A stretch of DNA of 64,000 bases from Bretschneidera sinensis (GCA_023935145.1 CM043698.1:72006501-72070500), one strand, 5' to 3'. Shown: positions 11,042 through 21,620, counted from the stretch's first letter. The notes: a model not told the origin generated them from the letters alone. A program made the numbers and translations.

Positions 11042-12433
11042 TGTTGTGAGTTTTAAATTACTCGCAAGCACACGAGTCGTTTGCAATATAGTGTAGTGCA
11101 AGTGCGAGGTTGAATCCACAGGGAATCGCGTTGTGAAAATATAATTTTATCTAAACTAACCTTATCTTAACCTAGTTCCGAATTTTGAATTGTATTTTGC
11201 AAAACAAATATAAACTAAACTAAATTGATTTAAAAATAAATGATAAAAATACTAAGGTTTCTGAATCCACCCCACCAAAGTAAAACATATATCTTCATGT
11301 TCCATATAAAAGAGATTTATCAAATGATTCCATGATTCCAACTTTAAACAAATTACAACAAATATCCTAATTAAACCAAAACCATCCAATGTATCCGTTT
11401 AATTTACAAATCACAAAGGATATCCAATTTAATCAAAATGATTCGATGTATCCATCAGATGAAACACACGGAATATCCAACTTGAAAAATTTAAAAACTA
11501 TCAATCGTAAGAATTTACTCAAACAATTGAAATAGAACATTTAATACTAAAAATATCATAATTGTATGAACATATATGAAAATATAATGCTAAACAATGG
11601 AAAGACTTCATCTTCAACCTTAGCTGAAGATTTTAGCCACTCATGATAATGAAACTAAATTTCACAATTAAAGTTTTAAGTATTAAAACTCAAAAATAAA
11701 TAAATTAAAACTGACTATACATTGAGAGAAATTCCACTCGCTGTTGGGCGGCGCTTCCCTTCGTGGTAGCAAAGCCTTCGAGATCCACTAGAATGCTAGC
11801 AGAAGTCTTTCGGATTGCACACCAATTGCTTCAGTGAGGTAGGGATTTTATAGGGAAACTCAAGAGTGCAATGTGTTTCCAATTCGATGTGGGATACTAC
11901 CTGAGTGCACTCGATCACAATCTTCTGCGCTCGAGCGCAGTGTGGTGCACTGTCTAACCTTTGTCTACTAAAACTGCCATAACTTTCTCTAGAAAAATCA
12001 TTTTTATGAGCCATAAAATTCCTCAAAAAACAGATGTCCGGATATTTCCAAGCGTTCTTCCTAAATCAATACAGTAAAATCCACAAAAATGACTGATCTA
12101 CCACGCTAAAATCACACACAGTCTAACCTTTGTCTACTAAAACTGCCATAATTTTCTCTAGAAAAATCATTTTTATGAGCTGTTAAATTCCTCAGAAAAT
12201 AGACATCCGGATCTTTCAAAATATATATGGCTTATCTTCTGGTTCTTCCTGAATCAATACAGTAAAATCCAAAAAAATGACTGATCTGTACAGGCAATTC
12301 TAGCAATTTTAGTGAAACTCCTTTTCGAGTGCTTGTAAACCTGTAAAACAACGAAAACAACTCAAAGCAACAAATCTCTAAGCTAACAAATGTAAATTAA
12401 GGGGCCAAAATATGCAATATTTGGCATTCATCA
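11042..12433 (-). repeat. Gypsy solo LTR inserted in copia RNase H
   Basis: The 1392-bp segment begins TGTTGTGAG and ends ATTCATCA, so on the minus strand it runs TGATGAAT to CTCACAACA. These are the termini of the LTRs of elements A and C. It is flanked by the perfect 5-bp repeat ACTCT (11037-11041 and 12434-12438), and the copia reading resumes after it. No internal sequence is present, so it is a solo LTR formed by recombination between two LTRs. It contains a tandem duplication with a period of about 169 bp (11951-12118, 12119-12320) and the palindrome CTGCGCTCGAGCGCAG at 11925-11940. Confidence 0.93.
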
Positions 12434-12763
12434 ACTCTCAACAACCGAGGCTGAGTACATAATAGCAACAGAAGCCATAAACGAGGCTATGTGGTGCAAA
12501 GGGTTGTTGGAAGAGTTGAAGGTCCTAGAAGAGCAGGTTGTGGTGTTTTCATATAGTCAAAGTGCATTGCACTTGTATAAAAATCCGAGAGGACAAAGCA
12601 CATGGATGTTCGGTATCATTTCATTCGAGAAAATGTTACGAAAGGATGCATCCATGTGGACAAGGTAGCCACAAAAGAAAACTCTGCGGATATAGGTACT
12701 AAAGTTCTACCCTTAAGTAAGTTCAATCATTGCCTTGGACTACTTAGGATTGGAGTCGGTTGA
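12434..12763 (+). pseudogene. Copia RNase H end (copy R)
   Basis: After the solo LTR the copia RNase H resumes with an AEYIIATEA-like segment. It continues through MWCKGLLEELKVLEEQVVVF and a conserved C-terminus around the LGTKVLPL motif, ending at the stop 12761-12763. A small deletion near 12588 (compare copy S at 22945) shifts the frame. The region after the stop leads to the 3' LTR at 12845. Confidence 0.8.
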
Positions 12764-12844
12764 TATGATGACTCAAGATGAGTTTGGATCCTGAAGTTCT
12801 CTGCACAATGGTTCAGGTTTAAACACCTAGACAAAGGTAGAGAT

Positions 12845-13768
12845 TGTTGGTATTTGTCTAAGGTTTAAGCATGGTCAAGGTTTAAACAAGGTTGGAAGAA
12901 GTCAAGCATCAAGTCATTGAAGCCTCAGCACACTTGGAGCGTGCCTTAGCACAAAGCAGCAAAAATGAGTATGCATCATGTCATGCTGCGGCCCAGACTA
13001 CCCTAGGCCGCGACACCCAGAAGGTGGAGTGCTGGAGGAGGAGGCGAGGCCGTGGCACAGCCTACCCCAGGCTGTGGCGCCCAGAGGGACAGCAAGTGTG
13101 CCCTGCTCTAGGCCGCACCTTGAAGGCACACATAGTCCATTTGATTCAGCCTTTGTTAAGTGCGTGGAGACATGTCCAAAACGCATAGGATCACTTATGA
13201 TTGATAGAGGGCTAGGGTTGATTGTTCCTCTAGATCTAAGGGTGGATATTGACCCTCAAGATTAGACAAGAAGTTGGTGCACTATATAAAGGGTCACTTA
13301 GCTTCATTCTCAACAACAATGTGACATAACTTGTGATCAAAAGTGAGAGAATTGTAAAGAGTGCAAAGACACAAAACAAGAGAGACTCATTTGTAAGGTT
13401 GGTTGCTTAGAAGAGTGAGTAGAATAGGAAGGGGATTGAAGGGCTTATAAAGGGAATTTTCTTGGGAAAATTCCAGGGTTAATTCTTATCACTTTCTATT
13501 TCTTTTTCTTCTTTGTTTCTTCAAGAACTTAGGCTTCTTGGAGAGGGGTTGCTGTGATTGTAAAAGAACCATTGATTTAGTGCAGAGAGTTCAGGTGAAC
13601 TCACAGGGACATAGGCTATTGAAGAACCTCGATAACAAATCACTTGTCTTCTTTCTTTCTTTTTTTCATTTCTGTTTCTGTTTTCGATTCATAATCTTTA
13701 CAAGTCATTCTAGACTTGGGTGTTTGGAAGATCACCACCTGAGCATCTTGTCAAGGTGATTTCCAACA
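12845..13768 (+). repeat. 3' LTR of copia copy R
   Basis: The 924-bp LTR starts TGTTGGTATT and ends TTTCCAACA. It is homologous over its length to the LTRs at 16362-17301 (minus) and 23215-24152 (plus). It carries a GC-rich block (12985-13110), a TATA box at 13283-13290 and a CTTT-repeat tract near 13650. A short hairpin with arms GGAATTTT/AAAATTCC lies near 13455. Open frames inside the GC-rich block are not genes. Confidence 0.92.
13283..13290 (+). promoter_or_regulatory. TATA box of the copia LTR (copy R)
   Basis: TATATAAA is followed by GGGTCACTTAGC. The same element is kept in the two other LTRs of the family, at about 16839-16846 (minus) and 23669-23676 (plus), which supports a promoter role. 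Confidence 0.6.
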
Positions 13769-13782
13769 GTAGTCATGCTGAC

Positions 13783-15351
13783 TTACAGCATCAACCTCTT
13801 CCAGTTCAGACTCTTCTGAGTTTCTTGAGCTTGTCCTTCATCAATGGGCTCTACCTGGTCTGAACCCTCTTGCCTTCTGTGCTTTACCTGAACTGAATTC
13901 TCCTTGATGCGATGCTCTACAAATTCCGGACTGGTTTGCTCACTAGCCCTTGCAAGGTTAGTTTTCTCCAAGTAGGAAAATAACAATTCATTAAAAATAA
14001 CATCCCTACTTATTATGAGTTTCATTCCTTTTGGTTCTAAGGACCACAACCTATACCCCTTAACCTCATCACCATACCCTAGAAATACACATTTTCTAGA
14101 CCTTGGGTTAAGTTTATCATCCTTTTGATGTGCGAATGCAGTATACCAAAAAGTCCTAAGGTTGCTCAACTCAAAAGGTTTCCCACTCCACATATCTATG
14201 GGCATCTTGAGCTCTAAAGCTGTAGAGGGTGATCTATTTACCAAGTATGCAGCAGTAGCCACAGCTTCCCCCCAAAAATGTTTTGGTAAACTGGATCCTA
14301 TTAACATGCATCTAACTTTTTCTATAAAGGTCTTATTCATCCTCTTAGCAACTCCATTTTGTTGAGGTGTGTTTACAACCGTTTTATGCCTTAGAATGCC
14401 ATTTAATTCATAGAATTTATCAAAATCCTTATTACAAAATTCTAAGCCATTATTGGTTCGTAAAGCCTTAACTACCCTACCCGTTTGAGTCTCCAGCAAC
14501 TTTTTCCACACAACAAATTTATTCAAAGCATCTAATTTATTTTTAAGCAAATAAACCCAAACCTTTCTTGAATAATCATCAATTAAAGATATAAAGTAAA
14601 AGTTACCTCCCTGTGTTGGTGTTCTTGCTGGTCCACAAATGTCCGAATAAATGTAGTCAAGAATGCCCTTAGACTTGTGCACTCCGGTGTTGAAGCTAAC
14701 CCGGTATTGCTTCCCAAGAATGCAACACTCATAGAAATCCAATTTCTTTACTTTGTCTCCTCCAAGTAGACCATCCTTGCTAAGAACTTGCAGGCCTTTT
14801 TCGCTCATATGTCCCAAGCGAGGGTGCCAAAGGGCTACCCTATCCATCTCAACCATCAAGCTTGCTGCTTGATCCTTGATTTTTGTCTCTTTGATCATCT
14901 CATTGAGTCTATCTTTTATTGCTGCTTTGATCACTACCAAAGATCCCTTGGTAACCTTAATCTTTCCTCCCTCAGCTTTGTATGTATACCCCATAGAATC
15001 CAACTGCCCCAATGAGATCAAATTCCTCTTCAAATCTGGAAGATACCTCATATTCCGCAGTAGCGTTGTGACTCTATCAAACATCCTCAATTGGATGTCT
15101 CCAATCCCCCTCACTTGGCAAGAATTTTCATTCCCTAAGAAAACCCTTCCATAATTGATTTCCTTGAAATTCTTGAACCATTCCTTGTGAGGGCACATGT
15201 GATAAGCGCACCCGGAATCCATAATCCATTTCTCGCTGCCTTGCCTCCTACTCACATTTGAGCACACAACAAGAACATCATCTTGCTGTTCTCCTTTGGC
15301 AGCTGAAGCTTCTTCATTGTTGGTATGGTTTCTCCCTCTCTCATCCCACAA
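13783..15351 (-). pseudogene. Copia protease and integrase (copy Q), catalytic site lost
   Basis: A 522-codon open stretch encodes, in order, the aspartic protease with motif WIMDSGCAYHMCP (active-site DSG near residue 45), the GAG-pre-integrase domain with a His-Cys site (LWHPRLGHMSEKGL), and the integrase core. The first catalytic aspartate is present (YSDICGPA). The second is asparagine (LRTNNGLEF, where copia integrases have TDNG). The glutamate of the third position appears as lysine (NGVAKRMNKT; copy S has NGVPERMNRT). The frame is long and open, yet this integrase cannot be catalytic. The frame ends at the Q/R junction. Confidence 0.88.
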
Positions 15352-16116
15352 CCTCTTCTTGCAATCTTTCTTGAAGTGACCCTCCTTGTTGCAGTAGAAG
15401 CACCTCTTTCCTCCAAATCTTGGTTTAGAATGTACTCTCCCATGGCTCTACCCTCTACCTCTTGATTTCTCCCGGTAGTTGCCATGGTTGCTACTGCCAT
15501 TCCGAGTTGTTGGCCTTCCTCTTACAAACAGCTTTTCCCCACTTAATGCCTCCCTACTATTGGCTTTGAAATCATGAGCCTTTATAGCACTGACCATAAT
15601 TTCTTTGGTTAGTGTATCTCTTCTATATTCAAATGCAATAATTAAACTATCGAAACAATCAGGAAGAGAATTTAATAACATAACAGCCAATTGTTCATCC
15701 GGGTATTTAATACTACAACTAGCCAAATCTTGAACTAGTTTATTAAAGTTATCAAGATTATCTTGCAACTCTTTACTAGGATCCATTTTAAGAGCAAAGA
15801 TTCTTTTAAGAAGATAAATCTTGTTAGGGAGAGTTTTGATAAGAAACAACTCATCTAGTTTCTTCCATATGACAGCTGGATCTTCAGAGTCTCCACACTC
15901 CCTTATGACACTATCTGACATATGCAAGAAAATGGTGCTATAAGCTATCTTCTTCATCTCAATCTACTGGTCTTCTATGATACTTGTTGAAAAAGCGTCA
16001 TCTTTTCTAATAGCCAAATCCACCTTCTGTTGCATAAGAACAGCTTTGATCTTCCGCTTCTATAGGAAAAAATCTCCATTTCCATTAAACTTCTCAACAA
16101 TGAAATTTGAACCCAT
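15352..16116 (-). pseudogene. Copia gag (copy Q)
   Basis: A start codon at 16116 opens MGSNFIVEKFNGNGDF, followed by a TGG-to-TAG stop and another stop just before 15957. From 15957 to 15448 the UBN2-type gag is readable (VIWKKLDELFLIKTLPNKIYL, split from its context; then LASCSIKYPDEQLAVMLLNSL). A frameshift near 15450 leads to the CCHC zinc knuckle CFYCNKEGHFKKDC at about 15361-15404, which then joins the protease frame. Gag would form the virus-like particle and bind RNA. The breaks make this copy non-functional. Confidence 0.85.
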
Positions 16117-16348
16117 CTTACGGAGATGATCCCAGATATGTGTAGCACCCACAAAAGCTTTCCAACTTCTTCTAAACCTCAAGAACACGATTAAAGATTG
16201 ATCTCAACATCGTTCTTGAATCAACCTCAAGAACACGATCTGATCTTGATTTTTACTCCGTTCTTGAATCACCCAAGAAGTTTGTTCTTTGATTCTTGGA
16301 GTCTTACTCTAATACCTTCTATTCTTGCTCCGATACCCAGTTGTGCAA

Positions 16349-16360
16349 GCTTTGATACCA
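16349..16360 (-). promoter_or_regulatory. Primer binding site of copia copy Q
   Basis: The minus strand reads TGGTATCAAAGC one base after the LTR end. This differs by one base from TGGTATCAGAGC, the complement of the initiator tRNA-Met 3' end used by most copia elements. Confidence 0.8.
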
Positions 16361-16361
16361 C

Positions 16362-17301
16362 TGCTAGAAATCACCTTAATAAGATGCCCAGGTGGTGATC
16401 TTCCAAACACCCAAGTCTAGAATGACTTGTAAAGATTAGGAATCGAAAATAGAAACTGAAATGAAAGAAAGAAAGAAAGAAGACAAGCGATTTGTTATCG
16501 AGGTTCGGCAATAGCCTACGTCCTTGTGAGTTCACTTGAACTCTTTGCACTAAATCAATGGTTCTTTTACAATCATAGCAACCTTCTCCAAGAAGCCTAA
16601 ATTCTTGAAGAAACAAAGAAGAAGAAAAAACAGAAAGTGATAAGAACTAACCCTAGAATTTTCCCAAGAAAATTCCCTTTACATGCCCTTTAATCCCCTT
16701 TCTATTCTACTCACTCTTCTAAACAACTAGTCTTACAAATGAGTCTCTCTTGTTTTGTGTCTTTGCACTCTTTATAATTCTCTCACTTTTCATCACAAGT
16801 TATGTCACATTGCTGTTGAGAATGAAGCTAGGTGACCCTTTATATAGTGCACCAAAGTCTTGTCCAATCTTGAGGCTCAATATCCACCCTTAGATCTAGA
16901 GGAACAATGAACCTTAGCCCTCTATCAATCATAAGTGATCCTATACATTTTGGACACGTTTCCACGCACTTAACAAAGGCTAAATCAAATGGACTATGTG
17001 TGCCTTCAAGGTGCGGCCTGAAACAGGACAAGGTGCGGCCTAGAGCAGGGCACACTTATTGTCCCTCTGTGCGCCGTGGCCTAGCCCCCTCCTCCAGCAC
17101 TCTACATTTTGGATGTCGTGGCCTGGGGTAGTCTGGACCATGGCCTGACCTGATGCACACCCATTTTTGTTGCTTTGTGCTGAGGCACACTCCAAGTGTG
17201 CTGAGGCTTCATTGACTTGATGCATGACCTCTTCCAACCTTATTTAAACCTTGACCATGTTTAAACCTTAACCATGTTTAAACCTTAGACAAATACTAAC
17301 A
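16362..17301 (-). repeat. Copia LTR shared by copies P and Q
   Basis: On the minus strand this 940-bp LTR starts TGTTAGTATT and ends CTAGCA, a mutated form of CCAACA. It is followed by the primer binding site and gag of Q and preceded by the RNase H end of P. It therefore serves as 3' LTR for P and 5' LTR for Q. A TATA box, a GC-rich block and a GAAA-repeat tract match those of the other two LTRs. Confidence 0.9.
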
Positions 17302-17381
17302 ATCTCTACCTTTATCTAAGTGTTTAAACCCAAACCATTGTGCAGAGAACTTCAGGATTCAAACTCATCTTGAGTCATCAA

Positions 17382-17700
17382 TCAACCGACTCCAATCCTA
17401 AGTAGTCCAAGGCAATGATTGAACTTACTTAGGGGTAGAACTTTAGTACCTAAATCTGCAGGGTTTTCTTCCGTGGCTACCTCGTCCATATGGATGCATC
17501 TTTTTGTAACATTTTCTTGAATGAAATGATACCGAACATGCATGTGCTTTGTCCTCTCATGGAACGCTGGATTTTTACACAAGTGCAATACACTTTGACT
17601 ATCCGAAAACAGCACAACCTGCTCTTCTAGGACCTTCAATTCTTCTAACAACCCTTTGCACCACATAGCCTCCTTTAAGGCTTCCGTTGTTGCTATGTAT
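17382..17700 (-). pseudogene. Copia RNase H end (copy P)
   Basis: The frame reads YIATTEALKEAMWCKGLLEE and continues through the RNase H C-terminal motif HMHVRYHFIQENV to LGTKVLPLSKFNHCLGLL, with its natural stop at 17382-17384. It is the continuation of the RNase H interrupted by the solo LTR at 17701-18963. No frame disruption is seen in this part. Confidence 0.85.
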
Positions 17701-18963
17701 TGTGACAATTACCTACTTAAATAAATATACAAATAACCATTCTAGTTTTACTTGTAAGTGCACAAGGTCTGTGGTAGCATAGTGTGTAAGTGCGAGATCA
17801 TTTCCACACGGATTGGTGAATTTCGTTTTAGAATTAGTTTCTTCAAGTTAAAAAGAGAAATAGCAATTTGATTGTGAATAAATAACAGTAATGAGAGCAT
17901 GGAGCTACAATATCCACCACTAATTATACTTTCCCACTAACTAAGGTTTCAGTGCTCTAGCCTTATAATGAAAATCTAATGGTTGCCAACCTAAAGGCTT
18001 GGTCCACACCTTAGGCTATTGATCTCCCTAAACAATGAGTTAGGCATGGTGTATACTCTAACTCTTTTCTCTCTTAAGGGATTCAGCATGGGTGTATACT
18101 GAGTTGTTCCTCAAGAGAGCATGAGGTCTGTGGAGATGGGTAACCACACGGGACCTAGGGCTTAGTCCGCTCCTGGTTTCCCATGTTGATTAACCTGGGA
18201 ATCCGATGTGGATATTCCTTGTTATTAATGTTGAACCCAAGACTCGGTCATCTAAATTGATTCAACTAACCTATCCATACTACATGCATACGTTGATCAG
18301 GCACATACATATGAGGAATGTAAATATAAACAGGTATTAATCAAGTTAAATATTCTAACAAGGCTATAGCAAAGATAATCAATGAATGAATATGTGGTAA
18401 AGCATAACTAGGGATTCAATCGAGCCCTATAGGAGTTTAGTTACACATACTAAGTAAAGTAAACATGCTAAACATAAATAAAAACTAAAACTAAAACTGA
18501 AGAAGACTCGGGAGATGAGTCATCAATTCCTCTCCTAAGCTCTCTACTTCGAATTAAGAACAAAAGGTGTGGGTTATGTGTTTTACAAGGTTATTTATAG
18601 GGTCCTTATAGTGTCCAGAAACCCTAATTCCTTTTTGGAGTCGGAAGACTTCTTTCCAATTCTGGCTCTGCCACCTCTGGAGTGATTGTGCTCGAGCGTA
18701 TGCAGTATACGCTCGAGCTTGTGTGTTCGCTCGAGCCTTCTTCAAGTGCGCTTGATCTCAAGGGAGGTGCACTCGAGCACACCTTGCTGGATGGCAGAAC
18801 TTGACTTTTGCTCCTAAAAGCTCCAAATTATTACCTTTTTGTCCAAGTCCTGTGAAAAACACATAAAACACGAAAATAAAGTAAAATCCATAGAAATAGA
18901 TAAATAAGGAACTTACTAAATGTAAATTAAAGGGCTTAAATATGACTATTTAAGCACTTATCA
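17701..18963 (-). repeat. Gypsy-type solo LTR inserted in copia copy P
   Basis: The segment starts TGTGACAATT and ends CACTTATCA, and it interrupts RNase H of copy P. CTATGTA occurs on both sides (17693-17699 and 18964-18970), though one extra T lies between the left copy and the terminus. The text near 17760-17820 (GTGCGAGATCATTTCCACACGG) resembles the end region of the A/C gypsy LTRs, so I call it a related gypsy LTR on the minus strand. It holds a perfect hairpin at 18690-18718 with arms GCTCGAGCGTAT and a 5-base loop. Confidence 0.75.
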
Positions 18964-20741
18964 CTATGTACTTAGCCTTGGTTGTTGAGAGTGCTACCAC
19001 AGGCTGCAACTGAGCCTTCCAACTTACACAACATTCATTTAAGTTAAAGAAGTAGGAGGTAATCGATCTTTTTTTATCTCGGTCTGCTCCATAATCCGAA
19101 TCCACATAACCCTCAAGACAGATAGACTTACTTCTCTTCTCATAAATCATCCCTACTTCTGGGCTTCCCTTCAAGTACCTCAGCAACCACTTCATCCCAA
19201 GCCAATGCTCCTTTTCGGGAATACTGATAAACCTGCTGAGAACACTTATTGCATGAGCAATATCAAGTCTAGTGCTTACCATGGTGAACATTACAAAACC
19301 AATCGCACTAGAGTGGGGGACATTTTCTATTTCCTTCTTCTCCGCCTCTGATCTCGGACATTGATCGCTGGAGAACTTGAAATGACCAGCAAGGGGAACC
19401 TTCATTGGTTTGCCATATTCCATAGAGAACTTAGATATAATCTTCTCTATGTAAGAAGTTTGAGAGATCTTCAATCTGTTTCTCTCCCTTTCCCAGATGA
19501 TACACATCCCAAGGATCTTCTGTGCATGGCCAAGATCCTTCATATCAAACTCCTCACTCAGTTGAGACTTCAATTTTCCTATCCTCTCCATGCTGCTCCC
19601 AACCAGTAATATATCATCAACATAGATCAGGATGATCACCACTTCCTCCATATTGTGCCCCTTGTAATACAAACACGAATCATAGTAGCTCCTCATGAAA
19701 TCCAAGCTGGTTACAAAGGAATCGAACCTCTTATTCCATTGCCGAGGTGATTGCTTCAGGCCATAGCGAGATTTCTTCAATTTCCACACCAACTCTCCCT
19801 GCCTTCCTTCCTCATAGCCTTCGGGTTGCCTCATGTAGATGGTCTCATCAAGCCCTCCATGTAAGAACGCTGTCTTCACATCCATTTGCTCGATTTCCCA
19901 ATCAAATTGGACCACCATTGCCAATATTATCCGTATCGTCTTGTACTTCACAACTGGTGAGAAGATTTTGGTGAAATCTATGCCTTCTTTTTGTGTGAAC
20001 TCCTTCACCACCAGCCTAGCTTTATTCCAGACTTCATCCCCTAGGGTGTTCCCTTCTTTGATCTTGTAGATCCATCTACAATCCATAACTCTCTGTTTTT
20101 CTAGTTTGGGCACCAATTCCTAAGAGTTGTTCTTCCTCAAAGAATCTATTTCTTCCTCTATAGCTAGCTGCCACTTTGACGAATCCTTACACTCCATGGC
20201 TTCCATATAGGTTTCTGGTTCAACCATTCTTCCTTCTGTCCAAGGAGCTGCTACATTAGCATATGCAAACCCATATCTTAAAGGTGGTCTAACCACCTTC
20301 CTTCCCCAGTCCCTTGTGAGCTGGTAGTCATTCTGACTTGCTGTATTAACCTATTCTAGTTCAGCCACCTCTTGAGTGCCCTGAGCTTGGCCTTCATCAA
20401 TGGGCTCTACCTGGTCTAAACCCTTTTGCCTTCTTTACTCTACCTGAACTGAATTCTCCTTGATGCGATGCTCTACAAATTCTGGACTAGTTTGCTCGCT
20501 AGCCCCTACATGGTTAGTTTTCTCCAAGTAAGGAAATAACAATTCATATTAAATAACATCCCTACTTATTATGAGTTTCATTCCTTTTGGTTCTAAGGAC
20601 GACAACCTATACCCCTTAACCCCACCACCATACCCAAGAAATACACATTTTCTAGACCTTGGGTTAAGTTTATCATCCTTTTAATGTGCAAATGCAGCAC
20701 ACCCAAAAGTCCTAAGGTTGCTTAACTTAGAGGGTTTTCCA
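18964..20741 (-). pseudogene. Copia RT and RNase H with integrase tail (copy P)
   Basis: From 20741 to 20117 the integrase C-terminal region (CVFLGYG, then SLEPKGMKLIISRDVI) and the linker are readable with several stops. The last of these is a tryptophan-to-stop change at 20117. From 20116 to 18964 the frame is fully open and encodes an apparently complete RT. Its landmarks are QMDVKTAFLHGGLDETIYM, SRYGLKQSPRQWNKRF, the catalytic box YVDD (near 19620), and the RNase H start YVDSDYGADRDKKRS. It ends in the inserted solo LTR. This is the best preserved RT in the copia cluster, but it has no intact gag or integrase. Confidence 0.88.
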
Positions 20742-20775
20742 CTCTAGAGCTTTAGAGCTCAAGACTCTCATGGAG
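20742..20775 (+). other. Inverted filler at the P/S head-to-head junction
   Basis: These 34 bases repeat 21004-21037 of copy S in the same orientation. They stand between minus-strand copy P and the start of readable copy S. Relative to P they are an inverted copy of what should come next. The stretch marks the breakpoint of the palindrome. Confidence 0.75.
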
Positions 20776-20781
20776 TTGTAA

Positions 20782-21620
20782 CGGCTTAAAATTCTGTAAT
20801 AAGGATTTTGATAAATTCTGTGAATTAAATGGCATTCTAAGGCATAGAACGGTTGTAAAAACACCTCAGCAAAACGGAGTTCCTGAAAGGATGAATAGGA
20901 CCCTTATGGAAAAATTTAGGTGCATGTTAATAAGATCCGGTTTACCAAAATATTTTTAGGGGGGAGTTGTGTCTACTGCTGCATACTTGGTAAATAGATC
21001 ACCCTCTAGAGCTTTAGAGCTCAAGACTCTCATGGAGATGTGGAGTGGAAAACCTCCTGAGTTGAGCAACCTTAGGACTTTTGGGTGTGCTGCATTTACA
21101 CATCAAAATGATGATAAACTTAACCCAAGGTCTAGAAAATGTGTATTTCTAGGGTATGGTGATAGGGTTAAGGGGTATAGGTTGTGGTCCTTAGAACTAA
21201 AAGGAATGAAACTCATAATAAGTAGGGATGTTATTTTTAATGAATTGTTATTTCCCTACTTGGAGAAAACTAACCCTGCAGGGGCTAGTGAGCAAACCAG
21301 TCCGAAATTTTTGGAGCATTGTATCAAGGAGAATTCGGTTCAGGTAGAGCAAGGAAGGCAAGAGGGTTCAGACCAGGTAGAGCCCATTGATGAACGCTAA
21401 GCTCAGGGCACTCAAGAGGAGGCTGAACTAGAAGAGGTTGATGCAGCAAGTCAGAATGACTACCAGCTCACAAGGGACCGAGGAAGGATGGTGGTTAGAC
21501 CACCTTTGAGATATAGGTTTGTGGATGCTAATGTAGCAGCTCCTTGGACAGAAGGAGGAATGGTTGAACCAGAAACCTATATAGAAGCCATGGAGTGTAA
21601 GGATTCTTCAAAGTGGTAGC
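20782..21620 (+). pseudogene. Copia integrase end and linker (copy S)
   Basis: The integrase is readable from LEFCNKDF-like text through the glutamate helix (QQNGVPERMNRTLMEK, glutamate kept). A TGG-to-TAG stop near 20957 interrupts it. An open stretch follows at 20969-21400 (AAYLVNRSPSRALELK; CVFLGYGDRVKGYRLWSL). The linker to RT continues with single stops near 21400 and 21620. Compared with copy Q, the segment keeps the catalytic glutamate but lacks the N-terminal half of the enzyme. Confidence 0.82.

Larger units (their letters stand above)
9876..13768 (+). mobile_element. Ty1/copia copy R, 3' part
   Basis: The fragment holds the RT domain, RNase H and a 3' LTR on the plus strand. RNase H is split by an inserted gypsy solo LTR (11042-12433). 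The 5' part of the element is absent; the fragment begins where the 3' LTR of gypsy element Y ends. Copies Q, P and S downstream belong to the same family and show the missing domains. At its right end the LTR terminus (13768) abuts minus-strand internal sequence of copy Q, as if R had inserted into Q. Confidence 0.88.
13769..16361 (-). mobile_element. Ty1/copia copy Q, 5' half
   Basis: On the minus strand, reading from 16361 downwards, the fragment has a primer binding site, gag, zinc knuckle, protease, GAG-pre-integrase and integrase. It stops at 13769 in the integrase-RT linker, exactly at the outer end of the copy R LTR. Its RT part is not in the window, which fits interruption of Q by R. 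The 5' LTR is 16362-17301. Confidence 0.88.
17302..20741 (-). mobile_element. Ty1/copia copy P, 3' half
   Basis: On the minus strand the fragment runs from the integrase C-terminal region (20741) through the linker, RT and RNase H to the LTR at 17301. It is interrupted by a solo LTR at 17701-18963. Its upper end is a head-to-head junction with plus-strand copy S: the two arms cover the same domains in opposite orientation. Confidence 0.88.

Noticed and set aside
12892..13265. Two overlapping open frames with proline- and arginine-rich products, and similar frames at 16840-17131 and 23304-23675
   Set aside because: They lie in the GC-rich block of the copia LTRs, overlap in different frames, and recur only because the LTR recurs. 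No start context or family similarity.
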